The notes: generated by a model not told the origin, from the letters alone. DNA of 64,000 nucleotides from Aestuariibacter sp. GS-14 (GCF_006494365.1 NZ_VHIP01000012.1:1-64000); one strand, 5' to 3'; counted from the first letter of the stretch, positions 45,691 to 55,338 are shown. Numbers and translations are program-made.

Positions 45691-46566
45691 ATGCCTTATA
45701 AAACGGTTGGACTTATCGGCAAAGCGGCTCATAAAGGAGCCCACGCAAGTTTAAATGCACTGGCCGACTATTTACGCGCTAAACAATGCAAAATTCTGGT
45801 TGAAGAAACCGTTGCCGCAGAAATGGATTGCGACGATTTTACTGTTTGCGATTTGGTAACCATCGGCAAACAAGCCGATCTGGCTGTAGTAGTAGGCGGC
45901 GATGGTAATATGCTGGGAGCCGCCAGGGTCCTGTCCCGATTTAATATTCATGTGGTTGGTGTTAACCGGGGGAACCTGGGGTTTCTTACCGACATTCACC
46001 CCGACGAAGTGGTTCAGCAGATGGATCTTATCTACAACGGTGAAACCATTGTAGAGCAACGCTTTTTACTGGAAGTGGAAGTGTATCGTCACGAACTGTT
46101 GAAAAGTAACAATTCAGCCGTTAACGAAGTGGTGCTCCACCATGGTAAAGTAGCCCATATGATGGAATTTGAAGTGTTCATAGACGACCACTTTGTCTTC
46201 AGTCAGCGCTCAGATGGGTTAATTGTAGCAACCCCTACGGGTTCAACTGCTTATTCTTTGTCGGGTGGCGGCCCAATTCTGATGCCGCATTTAGATGCCC
46301 TCACCCTGGTCCCCATGTTTCCCCATACATTGAGCAGCAGGCCAATTGTAGTAGATGCTAACAGCACCGTTTCCATGCGGGTATCCAAAGTTAACTCCGA
46401 CAGCTTGCAGGTAAGTTGCGATAGCCACATTGTTCTGCCCGTGCTACCCGGTGACGAAATCAGGGTGCGCAAGGGCAACCACAGATTGTCGATGGTTCAC
46501 CCTAAAGATTACAACTATTTCAACGTATTGCGTAAGAAGCTGGGCTGGGGTAGCAAGCTGTATTAA
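45691..46566 (+). CDS. nadK: NAD kinase
   Basis: A 291-residue enzyme that phosphorylates NAD to NADP. The conserved [11 protein letters not shown] motif, [21 protein letters not shown] and the [16 protein letters not shown] substrate loop are all present, and the length is normal. It starts at ATG 45691. It stands alone between the hydroxybutyrate operon terminator and an ABC exporter. In many gammaproteobacteria nadK lies near grpE or recN; here it is about 1.9 kb before recN. Confidence 0.97.
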   Translation: MPYKTVGLIGKAAHKGAHASLNALADYLRAKQCKILVEETVAAEMDCDDFTVCDLVTIGKQADLAVVVGGDGNMLGAARVLSRFNIHVVGVNRGNLGFLTDIHPDEVVQQMDLIYNGETIVEQRFLLEVEVYRHELLKSNNSAVNEVVLHHGKVAHMMEFEVFIDDHFVFSQRSDGLIVATPTGSTAYSLSGGGPILMPHLDALTLVPMFPHTLSSRPIVVDANSTVSMRVSKVNSDSLQVSCDSHIVLPVLPGDEIRVRKGNHRLSMVHPKDYNYFNVLRKKLGWGSKLY

Positions 46567-46681
46567 TTAAGCCATCATTCGCTCTGCGACATACTTTGAA
46601 ATGAATTTTTGCTTGAGGAATGGTCGGGTTTGCTGTGATTCTATATACATTCAACACAACCGAAAATTGTGAGTACCGCCA

Positions 46682-47284
46682 TTGCTTAGTGTCAACAATG
46701 TATCCTTGTGTTTTTCGCACGTGGCTTTATTTAGCCAATTAACTATAGCAATACCTGAGAAACGTGTGGTGATCACCGGCGAAAATGGCAGCGGTAAAAC
46801 TACATTATTGCTACTTGCCGCAGGATTAATGCAGCCAGATTCAGGTGTGATACAGTTTAACCAGCTATCGGTGAATTCAATTGAAACCAAGTCACGAATA
46901 GGTATCAGCGCAAATAAAATAACGTTGCCTACCTTTTTTAGCGCCCAGGAATTACTAACTTTTCACTGCCATATGCACAAATGCAAGCTGGATTTGAATA
47001 TGGCGCATGCGCTTGGCCTAACCCCCTTCCTGCAAACAAAAGTAGCTGATTTATCACTGGGGAATTACAAAAAGCTAAGCTTACTCACTGCCCTGCTTCA
47101 TAAGCCTGAATTACTGTTACTCGATGAGCCCACCAATGGACTCGACAATGACGCCAGAAACGCAATGAATACCATTCTGAACGCGTTTACCGGTCAGCTT
47201 ATTATTGCCAGTCATGACACCGCGCTACTCACGGTGCCATTCGAGCGGGAAATCCCCATGCAACAGATCCGCAGTATCAGCTAA
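46682..47284 (+). CDS. ABC transporter ATP-binding protein (CcmA-like)
   Basis: A 200-residue ATPase. Walker A GENGSGKTT, a signature-like loop LSLGNYKKLSLL and Walker B LLLLDEPTNGLD are present. The KKLSL variant is typical of small CcmA-type exporters. The first in-frame start is TTG 46682; no ATG gives a complete N-terminal strand and the ribosome-binding site is weak. The stop overlaps the permease start (TAATG), so the two are coupled. The substrate is unknown. Confidence 0.88.
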   Translation: MLSVNNVSLCFSHVALFSQLTIAIPEKRVVITGENGSGKTTLLLLAAGLMQPDSGVIQFNQLSVNSIETKSRIGISANKITLPTFFSAQELLTFHCHMHKCKLDLNMAHALGLTPFLQTKVADLSLGNYKKLSLLTALLHKPELLLLDEPTNGLDNDARNAMNTILNAFTGQLIIASHDTALLTVPFEREIPMQQIRSIS

Positions 47285-48402
47285 TGCTCTACTGGACATT
47301 CCGGCTCGCTATTTATCAACAACACCTGGAAGCCTGGTTAAACAGTATTAAGCAAGCTGCCGCTGGCTTGGTGTACCTGTTCCCAATGGCCCTGCCCGCT
47401 TTGTTTTTACTCCCGTTATTGGCATTGGGCATACTGGCAGATGCCGACACCCCAACCAATCAATTTGGTCTCACGTTATGGGGATTTCTGCTGCTCACCC
47501 ATAGCTGGATTGTTCTGCAAAAAGACGGCATTCTGGCTACGCCGAACAAATATTACAATGCCAGCCTGCCCGTTTCTGCCCCACAACGCTTTATCATAAC
47601 GTTGCTGGTTACGCTTTATGCTGCGCATATTTTTATAGCGGGCCCTGTTCTGCTTTTTCTAATTATGGCACTGGGTAATACTGAACAATTACTCTCTCAG
47701 CCTTTTACGGAATCCCTGCACCAATTATTCCCTATCGCAGCGGTGAGTTTACTGGCCGCACTGGTGATTGTGTTGGCGTTATACAGGCGCTACCCGCTGT
47801 TTAGCCTCATTCTGGCACCGCTAATGCTAATGCCCGCTATGAGTGTATTTTCAACACCAGTGTTAGTAGGCAGTTGGACAGTGCTTCTGATTACTGAGCA
47901 AATACTTCCCCCCGTAAAACTGCGCGTTCGCTGGCTACCAGCGGGCATGTTACGTTTATTTATCACAGCGGATATCGCCTCTCCCAACAAAGGCATGCTT
48001 AGGTTGATTTCGCTATTGATCCTGTTGATTTGCGCCCAGGTATTTATGCAATCTGTTGCGCCTGAAGCATCCAATGCGGCAGGTTATCTGTTTAGTTTTA
48101 TTGTGGGTATTTTGCTGGCAAGTAAGCTAATCGATACTCTGGGCGTTAAAGCACAGTACCAACACTACCTAAACACGTTGCCAGTAAGTATTCCCCAACA
48201 AACAGCGATGGCTGTGGCATACAGTACACTTTACTGTATACCCTTGTTAGCAACAGTTGCGTGGTTTGCTACATTTCACTTAGCACATTGGTATGTACTT
48301 GCTGCCATTTTTACCGCGACAAAAGCAGGTATTTTATTGAATAGAAAATACTTTTTAGTATTACCTTGCTGCATAGCGCTGGGGTTGTGGTGGGTGATGT
48401 GA
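47284..48402 (+). CDS. ABC exporter permease subunit
   Basis: A 372-residue membrane protein with about 8-10 hydrophobic segments, for example LFPMALPALFLLPLLALGIL and FIITLLVTLYAAHIFIAG. It has no recognisable substrate-binding domain. It is translationally coupled to the ATPase at 46682-47284 and probably forms a simple two-component exporter. I recognise no closer family. It ends 78 nt before recN, and the LexA box lies between. Confidence 0.7.
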   Translation: MLYWTFRLAIYQQHLEAWLNSIKQAAAGLVYLFPMALPALFLLPLLALGILADADTPTNQFGLTLWGFLLLTHSWIVLQKDGILATPNKYYNASLPVSAPQRFIITLLVTLYAAHIFIAGPVLLFLIMALGNTEQLLSQPFTESLHQLFPIAAVSLLAALVIVLALYRRYPLFSLILAPLMLMPAMSVFSTPVLVGSWTVLLITEQILPPVKLRVRWLPAGMLRLFITADIASPNKGMLRLISLLILLICAQVFMQSVAPEASNAAGYLFSFIVGILLASKLIDTLGVKAQYQHYLNTLPVSIPQQTAMAVAYSTLYCIPLLATVAWFATFHLAHWYVLAAIFTATKAGILLNRKYFLVLPCCIALGLWWVM

Positions 48403-48438
48403 AATAATTGCGTCCCCCCTCTTTACATCATCAAAATA

Positions 48439-48473
48439 CTGTATATATTTACACATACTGTATAAATATCGAG
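48439..48473 (+). promoter_or_regulatory. LexA (SOS) box upstream of recN
   Basis: CTGTATATATTTACAC (48439-48454) matches CTGT-N8-ACAG except for the last base. A second weaker copy begins at 48458 (CTGT, AT-rich, CGAG). Tandem LexA boxes before recN are known in E. coli. The sites lie 7-41 nt before the start codon. Confidence 0.8.
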
Positions 48474-48479
48474 TTAGTT

Positions 48480-50165
48480 ATGTTATCTCATCTTTCGGTT
48501 AAAAATTTTGCGGTCGTAAAAGAAGTCAATATTGCATTTGAATCGGGAATGACTGCGGTAACTGGTGAAACCGGTGCGGGTAAATCCATTGCTATTGATG
48601 CGCTCAGCCTGTGCATGGGCGAACGCGCAGATGCCTCAGCGGTGAGAAAAGGCGCCGATAAAGCCGAAATTATTGCCTATTTTTCGTTGCTGGATAGCCC
48701 GAAGGCCAGAGAATGGCTGGACGAAAACGATGTAGTGCTCGATGATGACGCCAACACGTGTTTTATTCGCCGTTTGATTTCAAAGGAAGGCCGTTCCAAA
48801 GCTTTTATAAATGGTGTACCCGTAGCCCTGCAACAATTAAAACAGTTGGGGCAGCATCTTATTGCTATTCACGGTCAAAATACGCACCTACAACTGCTGA
48901 AAGACGATGTACAACGCAAACTGGTGGATGATTTTGCCGGACACACAAAAGCGTTGGAACAAACCAGAGCCGCCTATCAAAAATGGCAATCTCTGGCCAA
49001 AGAGCTAACAAAACTTCAGGAAGCGGCGCAACAACGCGCCGATCGCGAGCAATTACTCAGTTATCAGGTATCGGAATTGAATGATTTTGCGATAGAAGAT
49101 GGCGAATTTGCCGAGTTAGAAGCTGAGCACAAACGCCTGAGTAACGGTCAGACACTGCTCGAGCAAGCGCAAATGAGTTTTTACACACTGTACGAATCAG
49201 ACGAATTTAACGCGCTGCAAGCAATTCGAACCAGTATGGATAAACTGGGCGAATTAGAAGAGCACGATCCTACGCTCACCCCGATTGTAGCTTTGCTAAA
49301 CGATGCCGCCATTCAAGTTGAAGAGGCTGCGCATGAATTACGCAGTTACTGCGATCATCTGGAAATTGATCCACTGCGTTTGCAACAGGTAGAAAAGCGT
49401 TACAGCCAGGCATTGGAACTGGCCAGAAAACATTTTGTGATGGCCGAAGATCTGTATGCACATCACCAGGCATTAAGTGAAGAGTTAGCGAATTTAAACG
49501 CCGATAGTGAACGTCTTGATGAAATCAGTGCAGAGCTTGCCGCAGCGCATCAACACTATATGGACGCCAGTAAAGCATTATCAGACAGCAGGGTAAAAGC
49601 GGCAACTGCACTCGCTGAACAAGTACAAACGCAAATTCGTACACTGAATATGCCTCATGCCGTATTTACCATTGAAGTAAATTACAACGTAACCAATAAG
49701 CCTGCCGCTATTGGATTAGATGACATTACCATGTTGGTATCGACCAACCCGGGTCAACCAGCTGATCGACTCGACAAAGTCGTTTCAGGTGGTGAGTTAT
49801 CGCGAATTGGATTGGCTTTACAAGTTATTAGCCGTGACAGCGATTTAACACCAACGCTGATTTTTGATGAGGTTGATACTGGTATCAGTGGTCCAACCGC
49901 CTCAATAGTTGGGCAATTGCTACGCCGCTTGGGTAAAGAAAATCAGGTAATGTGTGTTACCCATTTACCCCAGGTAGCAGCGCAAGCGCACAATCAGCTG
50001 TTTGTTACCAAAACAACAGACGGCAATGAAACCCAAACCCATATTCTGGCGTTAACCGCACAGGCACGGATTGATGAATTGGCAAGGTTATTGGCGGGAG
50101 ACAAGATCACTCCGAATGCACTGGCAAACGCACGTGAACTTTTAGAGAATGTCCAACCGAACTAA
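48480..50165 (+). CDS. recN: DNA repair protein RecN
   Basis: A 561-residue SMC-like ATPase used in double-strand break repair. The N-terminal head begins MLSHLSVKNFAVVKEVNIAF with Walker A GETGAGKS. A central coiled coil spans about 160-370, and the C-terminal head has the signature VVSGGELSRIGLAL and Walker B TLIFDEVDTGISG. The start is ATG 48480; a frame extension to 48408 runs through the LexA boxes and is rejected. It is followed by bamE, as in many gammaproteobacteria. SOS induction is expected. Confidence 0.97.
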   Translation: MLSHLSVKNFAVVKEVNIAFESGMTAVTGETGAGKSIAIDALSLCMGERADASAVRKGADKAEIIAYFSLLDSPKAREWLDENDVVLDDDANTCFIRRLISKEGRSKAFINGVPVALQQLKQLGQHLIAIHGQNTHLQLLKDDVQRKLVDDFAGHTKALEQTRAAYQKWQSLAKELTKLQEAAQQRADREQLLSYQVSELNDFAIEDGEFAELEAEHKRLSNGQTLLEQAQMSFYTLYESDEFNALQAIRTSMDKLGELEEHDPTLTPIVALLNDAAIQVEEAAHELRSYCDHLEIDPLRLQQVEKRYSQALELARKHFVMAEDLYAHHQALSEELANLNADSERLDEISAELAAAHQHYMDASKALSDSRVKAATALAEQVQTQIRTLNMPHAVFTIEVNYNVTNKPAAIGLDDITMLVSTNPGQPADRLDKVVSGGELSRIGLALQVISRDSDLTPTLIFDEVDTGISGPTASIVGQLLRRLGKENQVMCVTHLPQVAAQAHNQLFVTKTTDGNETQTHILALTAQARIDELARLLAGDKITPNALANARELLENVQPN

Positions 50166-50317
50166 TTGATGTTTTGTGGGTCGAAGTTGACGTACTGGCA
50201 CGGAGCGATTAGCATGCTCATCGTCCAGTATGTCTGGCATACCGTTTTTAGAACAAATTTAGGGTATGCAGGCCCACTATAACGATTACAAACTGTTTTA
50301 ATTGGATTTTTCTGTTA

Positions 50318-50677
50318 ATGAAGCTGTCTCACCTGATTGTTGTGCTTTTGCTCACTGTATTTACCAGTGCCTGTTCTAACTGGATTTATCGAATTGATAT
50401 TCCACAAGGAAACTTCCTTGACGAAAAAGACGTAAAAAAATTGCGAATTGGCATGACCAAAGAGCAGGTTGAATTTGTGTTAGGCCGCCCTATTCTTAAA
50501 GATGCCTTTGATACAGATACCTGGTATTACTACTACGAAATGAAGCGTGGTATGAAAAAACGTGGTGAAGACTTCGAGAAGCAAATGGTCATTACATTTG
50601 TGGATGAAAAAGTAAGCACAGTTACTGGCGATTTTGAGTTGTCAGAAGACTTTAACACGCCGCTGGATCAAGAATAG
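50318..50677 (+). CDS. bamE: Outer membrane assembly lipoprotein BamE
   Basis: A 119-residue lipoprotein of the BAM complex that folds outer membrane proteins. It has a signal peptide with lipobox TSAC. The conserved motif GNFLDEKDVKKLRIGMTKEQVEFVLG is split over residues about 32-60, followed by PILKDAFDTDTWYYYYEM and a final strand. The length is normal. The recN-bamE order is conserved, and a strong terminator follows the gene. Confidence 0.96.
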   Translation: MKLSHLIVVLLLTVFTSACSNWIYRIDIPQGNFLDEKDVKKLRIGMTKEQVEFVLGRPILKDAFDTDTWYYYYEMKRGMKKRGEDFEKQMVITFVDEKVSTVTGDFELSEDFNTPLDQE

Positions 50678-50698
50678 CGACACCCAGGTCGAATTGAG

Positions 50699-50724
50699 AA
50701 AAGCGGCTACCAGTCGCTTTTTTT
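50699..50724 (+). terminator. Terminator after bamE
   Basis: AAAGCGGCT pairs with AGTCGCTTT (one G-U pair) around a 3-nt loop, continuing into TTTTTTT. It starts 22 nt after the bamE stop. Confidence 0.9.
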
Positions 50725-50781
50725 ATGAATGGGAAAATTAGCCCGAGTTAATACCAAATCAGCAAAGCATTCGAGTGCAAA

Positions 50782-50875
50782 CGTTATTCCTTGAGTAGAA
50801 TAACGACGGCATGACTTCTACTATAGAGCGACAATTAACTTGATCGGACCGGTCAAGATAGTTAACGTTCTATAG
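50782..50875. repeat. Pair of palindromic intergenic elements
   Basis: Two adjacent inverted repeats. The first is CGTTATTC (50782-50789) with GAATAACG (50798-50805), perfect. The second is a longer imperfect hairpin of about 27 bp arms bounded by CTATAG on both sides (50821-50875), with ACTTGATCGG/CCGGTCAAG at its centre. TTAATACCAA just upstream resembles TAATACCAA at 32771-32781. It may be a MITE-like or other small dispersed element; no transposase is present. Confidence 0.5.
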
Positions 50876-50880
50876 CCTCT

Positions 50881-51390
50881 ACAGATGATGCGGCCATACT
50901 GGCTCAATTTTTAGACAACATAAGTGCCGCTTTATCGGTACGTCTTAGTGTAGATTATTCAATTACACTGGGCGCTGGTAATGTGCTAACCTATTTAGGA
51001 CCTATGGATTCCCATTCGCGATTCTGAGTGATAACCCAAACAATATTTCCGCCTATCATTTTAATCCAGCGCCACAGGAGGTATCTGAACCATCTGCCGG
51101 CCCATACTCCTATGTAGCCCTCGACTATTTTGCCTCGCTATCGTAATGAACGCTGGATAGGGTTTGATTATCTACCGGTACAACGCGCTGATGCGGTAAC
51201 TACCATAGATACGTCGCTGCAGTTTGAAACAAGGGATGGCGATTGGCAGGTTATGGCCTACGCCCGCAATCTTACCAACGAAGGTGTAGAGTCTATTACT
51301 CAAACGCTCGGTTTGGTAGACAACGTAATATCTACTGTTTACGAACCTCCTCGAACAGTTGGCATTCGGGTTAGTTACCACTACTTCTGA
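50881..51390 (+). pseudogene. Remnant of a TonB-dependent receptor C-terminus
   Basis: Three segments in different frames join into the last ~165 residues of a receptor barrel. Segment one, from 50881 (RLSVDYSITLGAGNVLTYLG), stops at TGA 51025. Segment two, from about 51024 (SDNPNNISAYHFNPAPQE), runs to about 51133. The last, to 51390, includes VMAYARNLTNEG and ends in GIRVSYHYF, a typical terminal barrel strand. Two frameshifts and the missing plug and signal sequence show it is dead. The upstream break coincides with the palindromic element at 50782-50875. Confidence 0.75.
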
Positions 51391-51555
51391 TTTTTACCAA
51401 CCATGTCTCCGGGGTATCTGCCCCGGTGTTTCTCGTTCACCTTAATACACTGTTTAAAAATGTGTCTGTCGACACACCTTGTAAAGAATTTGCGGTCTGC
51501 TTTGCACTGCGCCAATGGTAAAGTGTAAAAAGTTTTATTAGCAGGCGAACACATT

Positions 51556-52230
51556 ATGCAACCCACTAAACTTCCTCTTTTCCGAACCCTGGTACTGGGC
51601 GTAACTTTGACTCTGGCCTTGTCTGGCTGTGTTATTCATGTTGGCGGTAATCACCACAGTGACGACTATACCGGCAGTGTTAGCAAGGTATTTGGCGGTA
51701 TCGATATTGATGATCATCGCACTGTATCGGATTTATCTACCGTGAATGGCGGAATAGAACTGGGTGATCACGTTAACGCTGGCAGCATCAGCACGGTAAA
51801 TGGTGGCGTAAGTATTGGTGAACACGGCAACGTTGCGTCCATCGACGTAGTAAACGGTGACGTAGAGAGTAATGACCATCTCTCCGTTAGTCATGACATC
51901 ACTACAGTTAACGGCGATATCGAATTAAGCCGCCACGCCAACATTGGTGGCAGTTTAATAACGGTAAACGGCGATATGGATGCTTCCGACATCACAATAG
52001 GTGGCAACGTTGAAACGGTAAATGGTGATATCCGCTTTACAGGTCACTGCCAGATAGACGGTGACATTACCTTCAAACGGCCCAATAAAGGTAACACCAG
52101 CGACACCCCCAGCCTGCATTTGGATGAACACGTAATGCTTACCGGCAATATTATTTTAGAGCGCGATGTAAATTTAACGATCCCAGACAGACTAAAATCC
52201 CGTATTCTATGGCAAAATTCTCACCAGTAA
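51556..52230 (+). CDS. Repeat lipoprotein, beta-helix-like
   Basis: A 224-residue lipoprotein (lipobox LSGC, Cys25). Six copies of a VNGG/VNGD motif occur at residues 63, 81, 99, 118, 137 and 155, spaced 18-19 residues apart, each followed by a short strand. This is the pattern of a right-handed or bactofilin/DUF4097-like beta-helix. The N-terminal segment is His/Asp rich (GGNHHSDDY). The function is unknown; it may be a structural or metal-binding surface protein. It stands 25 nt before the glutathione peroxidase gene. Confidence 0.75.
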   Translation: MQPTKLPLFRTLVLGVTLTLALSGCVIHVGGNHHSDDYTGSVSKVFGGIDIDDHRTVSDLSTVNGGIELGDHVNAGSISTVNGGVSIGEHGNVASIDVVNGDVESNDHLSVSHDITTVNGDIELSRHANIGGSLITVNGDMDASDITIGGNVETVNGDIRFTGHCQIDGDITFKRPNKGNTSDTPSLHLDEHVMLTGNIILERDVNLTIPDRLKSRILWQNSHQ

Positions 52231-52254
52231 TGGTTAACTCACGGGTTTTACATA

Positions 52255-52737
52255 ATGGATTTCAATACAATTAGCGTAACCAACAGCAAAGGCCAGTCTG
52301 TACCACTTTCAGATTACAACGACAAAGTGCTGTTAATTGTAAATACCGCCAGCAAGTGTGGTTTTACGCCCCAATATGATGGTTTGGAAGCGCTATATAA
52401 GGAATACCAGGGCATGGGACTGGAGATTATAGCTTTCCCGTGCAATCAGTTTGGCAAACAGGAGCCAGGCGACAACACAGCCATTCAGGAATTTTGTTCG
52501 CTAACGTTTAATGTAACGTTTCCGGTAATGGCAAAAATTGAGGTAAATGGCGATAACACAACGCCGCTATACCAGTACCTCAAAAAAGCGGCGCCGGGCG
52601 TGTTAGGCACTCAGGGTATTAAGTGGAATTTCACCAAGTTTCTGGTGAGCCGCGATCGCAAAACCATAAAGCGTTATGCCCCTAAAGACAAACCCGAAGC
52701 ATTGAAAGCCGATATTGAAAGCATGCTGAATATCTAG
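52255..52737 (+). CDS. Glutathione peroxidase family thiol peroxidase
   Basis: A 160-residue thioredoxin-fold peroxidase that reduces hydroperoxides. The peroxidatic Cys is in NTASKCGFTPQYDGLE, the resolving-type region is AFPCNQFGKQEPG, and the catalytic Trp-Asn is in IKWNFTKFLV. No selenocysteine codon is used. Bacterial members often use thioredoxin rather than glutathione. There is no signal peptide. It follows the repeat lipoprotein by 24 nt and has a terminator after it. Confidence 0.93.
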   Translation: MDFNTISVTNSKGQSVPLSDYNDKVLLIVNTASKCGFTPQYDGLEALYKEYQGMGLEIIAFPCNQFGKQEPGDNTAIQEFCSLTFNVTFPVMAKIEVNGDNTTPLYQYLKKAAPGVLGTQGIKWNFTKFLVSRDRKTIKRYAPKDKPEALKADIESMLNI

Positions 52738-52753
52738 CAACAACAGGCCCTGA

Positions 52754-52783
52754 GACACCGTATTTTTCATATACGGTGTCTTT
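52754..52783 (+). terminator. Terminator after glutathione peroxidase
   Basis: GACACCGTAT (52754-52763) pairs with ATACGGTGTC (52771-52780) around a 7-nt loop, followed by TTTCCC. It lies 16 nt after the stop codon. Confidence 0.75.
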
Positions 52784-52959
52784 CCCTTACCTACTTGCAC
52801 TACCCAATAACCCAATTCCATTGGATCTGCGGTTCACCCCAATCCCTCTTAAACTGGTCGTATCTTCTTTATTAACAAGCTAATAACAGTTGTGAGCATC
52901 ATCTGCTGTGTTAGTCTGCATGCATAACAAGAATGCACCAAGACAAGAGAGCCTAAAAA

Positions 52960-53658
52960 ATGAAAGCGCTTCCAGCTTTTGCTTTATCCATGATATTTAT
53001 GGGTACCGCCATTAATACTCATGCCAGCGACAACCAACTTTCTGAGCAGGAACAACAACAGGGATGGCAATTGCTGTTCGACGGTAAGTCCCTATCGCAT
53101 TGGCGTAATTACCAGCAACAGGATATCAGCCCCAAATGGCAAATTCAGGATAACGCCATCACGCTCACAGAGGGCGGTGCTGGCGACATAGTTACCCGCC
53201 AGCAGTACAACAACTTTGAGCTAAAACTGGACTGGAAGATATCCGAAGCAGGTAACAGCGGTATATTTTTCCTTGCCGATGAAACCGGAAAATACGTGTT
53301 CTCCCACGCGCCGGAAATTCAGATCATCGACAATGAAAAACACGCCGACAGTAAACTGGACACCCACCGTTCTGGTTCGCTTTACGACATGGTAGCCGCG
53401 CCGGAAACCGCATATAAACCTGCCGGAGAATGGAACACTGTAACCATTTCGCTGAACAATGATGTGCTACAGGTTTGGCAAAATGGCGTAATGACCGTTC
53501 ACATTGTGATGCACTCTTCCACCTGGGACAAGCTGGTTGCTGCCAGTAAATTTGCCAACTGGCAGGGTTTTGCAGAACAACCCCAGGGGCATATTGGCTT
53601 GCAGGATCATGGTGACAAAGTGTGGTTTAAGAATATCAAAATCAGGGAGCTGCATTAA
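52960..53658 (+). CDS. DUF1080 protein, candidate 3-keto-glycoside hydrolase
   Basis: A 232-residue protein with a Sec signal peptide (cleavage near THA-SDN). The DUF1080 jelly roll is recognised from GWQLLFDGKSLSHWRN, FELKLDWKISEAGNSGIFFL, PEIQIIDNEKHAD and the final GHIGLQDHGDKVWFKNIKI. Members of this family have been described as 3-keto-disaccharide hydrolases. The stop overlaps the start of the GMC oxidoreductase (TAATG), so the two are coupled. Together with the next two genes it suggests oxidation of a glycoside at C3, followed by cleavage in the periplasm. Confidence 0.85.
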   Translation: MKALPAFALSMIFMGTAINTHASDNQLSEQEQQQGWQLLFDGKSLSHWRNYQQQDISPKWQIQDNAITLTEGGAGDIVTRQQYNNFELKLDWKISEAGNSGIFFLADETGKYVFSHAPEIQIIDNEKHADSKLDTHRSGSLYDMVAAPETAYKPAGEWNTVTISLNNDVLQVWQNGVMTVHIVMHSSTWDKLVAASKFANWQGFAEQPQGHIGLQDHGDKVWFKNIKIRELH

Positions 53659-55337
53659 TGAGCAAGGCGGATTACGACGTACTCATTGTTGGTTCTGGTG
53701 CTGGCGGCGCCATGGCAGCCTACGAACTGACCAAAGCAGGCATCAAGGTACTGCTGCTGGAAGCCGGTCGCCACTATGATCCCAAAACTGAAACCCCCAT
53801 GTTCAAACGCAATGCCGATGCGCCACTCATGGCGTCTGGCAATACCGACAAAGATTTTGGCTACTATGATGCCACAGTTGACGGTGGATGGACGGTACCT
53901 GATGAACCCTACACTACCGACGAAGACTCCGAATTTTTATGGTGGCGGGCTCGCATGCTTGGCGGTCGCACCAACCACTGGGGTCGCTATTCTTTAAGGT
54001 TCAGTGAGCACGATTTTAAAGGTAAGTCACGAGATGGTCTGGGCGCAGACTGGCCTTTCGAATACAGTGACATTGCGCCCTGGTACGATAAAACAGAAGC
54101 GCTGGTAGGCGTGTGTGGCACCAACACGGGCCTCGACGACATGCCAGATTCCGCACCAGACGTGTTGCAACCACCACCAGCGCCACGCGTACCGGAATTA
54201 CTGGTAGCGGCAGCAGCCAATAAGCTGGGGCTCAAAGCGGTACCCATGCACCGAGCCGTATTAACGCGCCCCAAAGACGATCGCGCAGCCTGCTTCTATG
54301 CCACGCCATGTGGGCATGGCTGCTCCATTGGAGCGGCATTTCAAACAACCACCTCATTACTACCCATGGCACATAAAACCGGCAATTTAACCGTGATCAC
54401 CAATGCCATGGTGAAGCAGGTTACTACCGATGCTAACGGACAGGTTACCGGGGTAACCTATATTGATAAAACCAGTAGTGAGCAGTTAACACTCCCTGCC
54501 CGGGTGGTTATTTTAGCCGCCAGTGCCTGTGAAAGTGCGCGTATCATGCTCAATTCTGCGTCTGACTCCCATCCCCAGGGACTGGCAAATTCAAGCGGGC
54601 AACTGGGTAAGAATCTGATGGATTCTACCGGTGCAGGACTCGGTGCAACCATCCCCGCCCTGCGCAATCGCCCTCGCTATAATGAAGACGGACATACCGC
54701 CAATCATTTGTTTATTCCCTGGTGGGGCCACAAAGCACAGGAAAACGGCGAACTGAATTTCCCGCGGGGTTATCACTTTGAAATAGGCAGCGGATTTCGA
54801 GAACCGGGAGCCTGGGTATCCGGCGACTTTAAAGGCTACGGAAAAGCCCTGAAAGACGAAGCCAAAGCCAATTATGGTGCGTTTGTGTATTTTGCACTGC
54901 GCGGCGAGATGTTACCGAACCCCGACTGTTACATGGACATCGACCCGGATGTCACCGACAAATGGGGTATTCCGGTTGCGCGATTCCATTGGAAATGGTC
55001 TGAGCACGAATTAAATCAGGTTGCACATGGCCTTAAAACCGCTAAAGACCTTTTGCAAACCATGGGGGCGACGGTAGGTGATTTGCCCTCACCCGAGCAA
55101 GCTATTGCCAAAGGGGGGCAAATAATTCATGAAGTGGGCACAACTCGCATGGGTGAGTCGAAAGAGGATTCGGTAACTAATCAATGGGGGCAAACCTGGG
55201 ATTGTCCGAATTTGTTTGTCATGGACGGTGGTGTATTCGCCTCCAATCCTCATAAAAACTGCACCCTCACCATATTAACGCTGGCAATGCGCAACGCAAA
55301 CTGGCTGGCCAACCAACTTCACAAAGGAGCCTTGTAA
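53658..55337 (+). CDS. GMC family FAD oxidoreductase, candidate glucoside 3-dehydrogenase
   Basis: A 559-residue flavoprotein. The FAD-binding motif is DYDVLIVGSGAGGAMAAYEL with LLLEAGRHYDP. LGGRTNHWGRYS follows, and the C-terminal active site has HEVGTTRMG and SNPHKNCTLT (His and Asn). It lacks a signal peptide, so export probably depends on its Tat-bearing partner, encoded 1 nt downstream. This arrangement (large GMC subunit plus small Tat subunit) is that of gluconate 2-dehydrogenase and of FAD-dependent glucoside 3-dehydrogenases. The DUF1080 neighbour favours the latter. Confidence 0.87.
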   Translation: MSKADYDVLIVGSGAGGAMAAYELTKAGIKVLLLEAGRHYDPKTETPMFKRNADAPLMASGNTDKDFGYYDATVDGGWTVPDEPYTTDEDSEFLWWRARMLGGRTNHWGRYSLRFSEHDFKGKSRDGLGADWPFEYSDIAPWYDKTEALVGVCGTNTGLDDMPDSAPDVLQPPPAPRVPELLVAAAANKLGLKAVPMHRAVLTRPKDDRAACFYATPCGHGCSIGAAFQTTTSLLPMAHKTGNLTVITNAMVKQVTTDANGQVTGVTYIDKTSSEQLTLPARVVILAASACESARIMLNSASDSHPQGLANSSGQLGKNLMDSTGAGLGATIPALRNRPRYNEDGHTANHLFIPWWGHKAQENGELNFPRGYHFEIGSGFREPGAWVSGDFKGYGKALKDEAKANYGAFVYFALRGEMLPNPDCYMDIDPDVTDKWGIPVARFHWKWSEHELNQVAHGLKTAKDLLQTMGATVGDLPSPEQAIAKGGQIIHEVGTTRMGESKEDSVTNQWGQTWDCPNLFVMDGGVFASNPHKNCTLTILTLAMRNANWLANQLHKGAL

Positions 55338-55338
55338 T

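Noticed and set aside
51410-51427. CCGGGG/CCCCGG hairpin after the receptor remnant
   Set aside because: The stem is short with no T-run. It may be a decayed terminator of the lost receptor gene, but the evidence is too weak for a feature.
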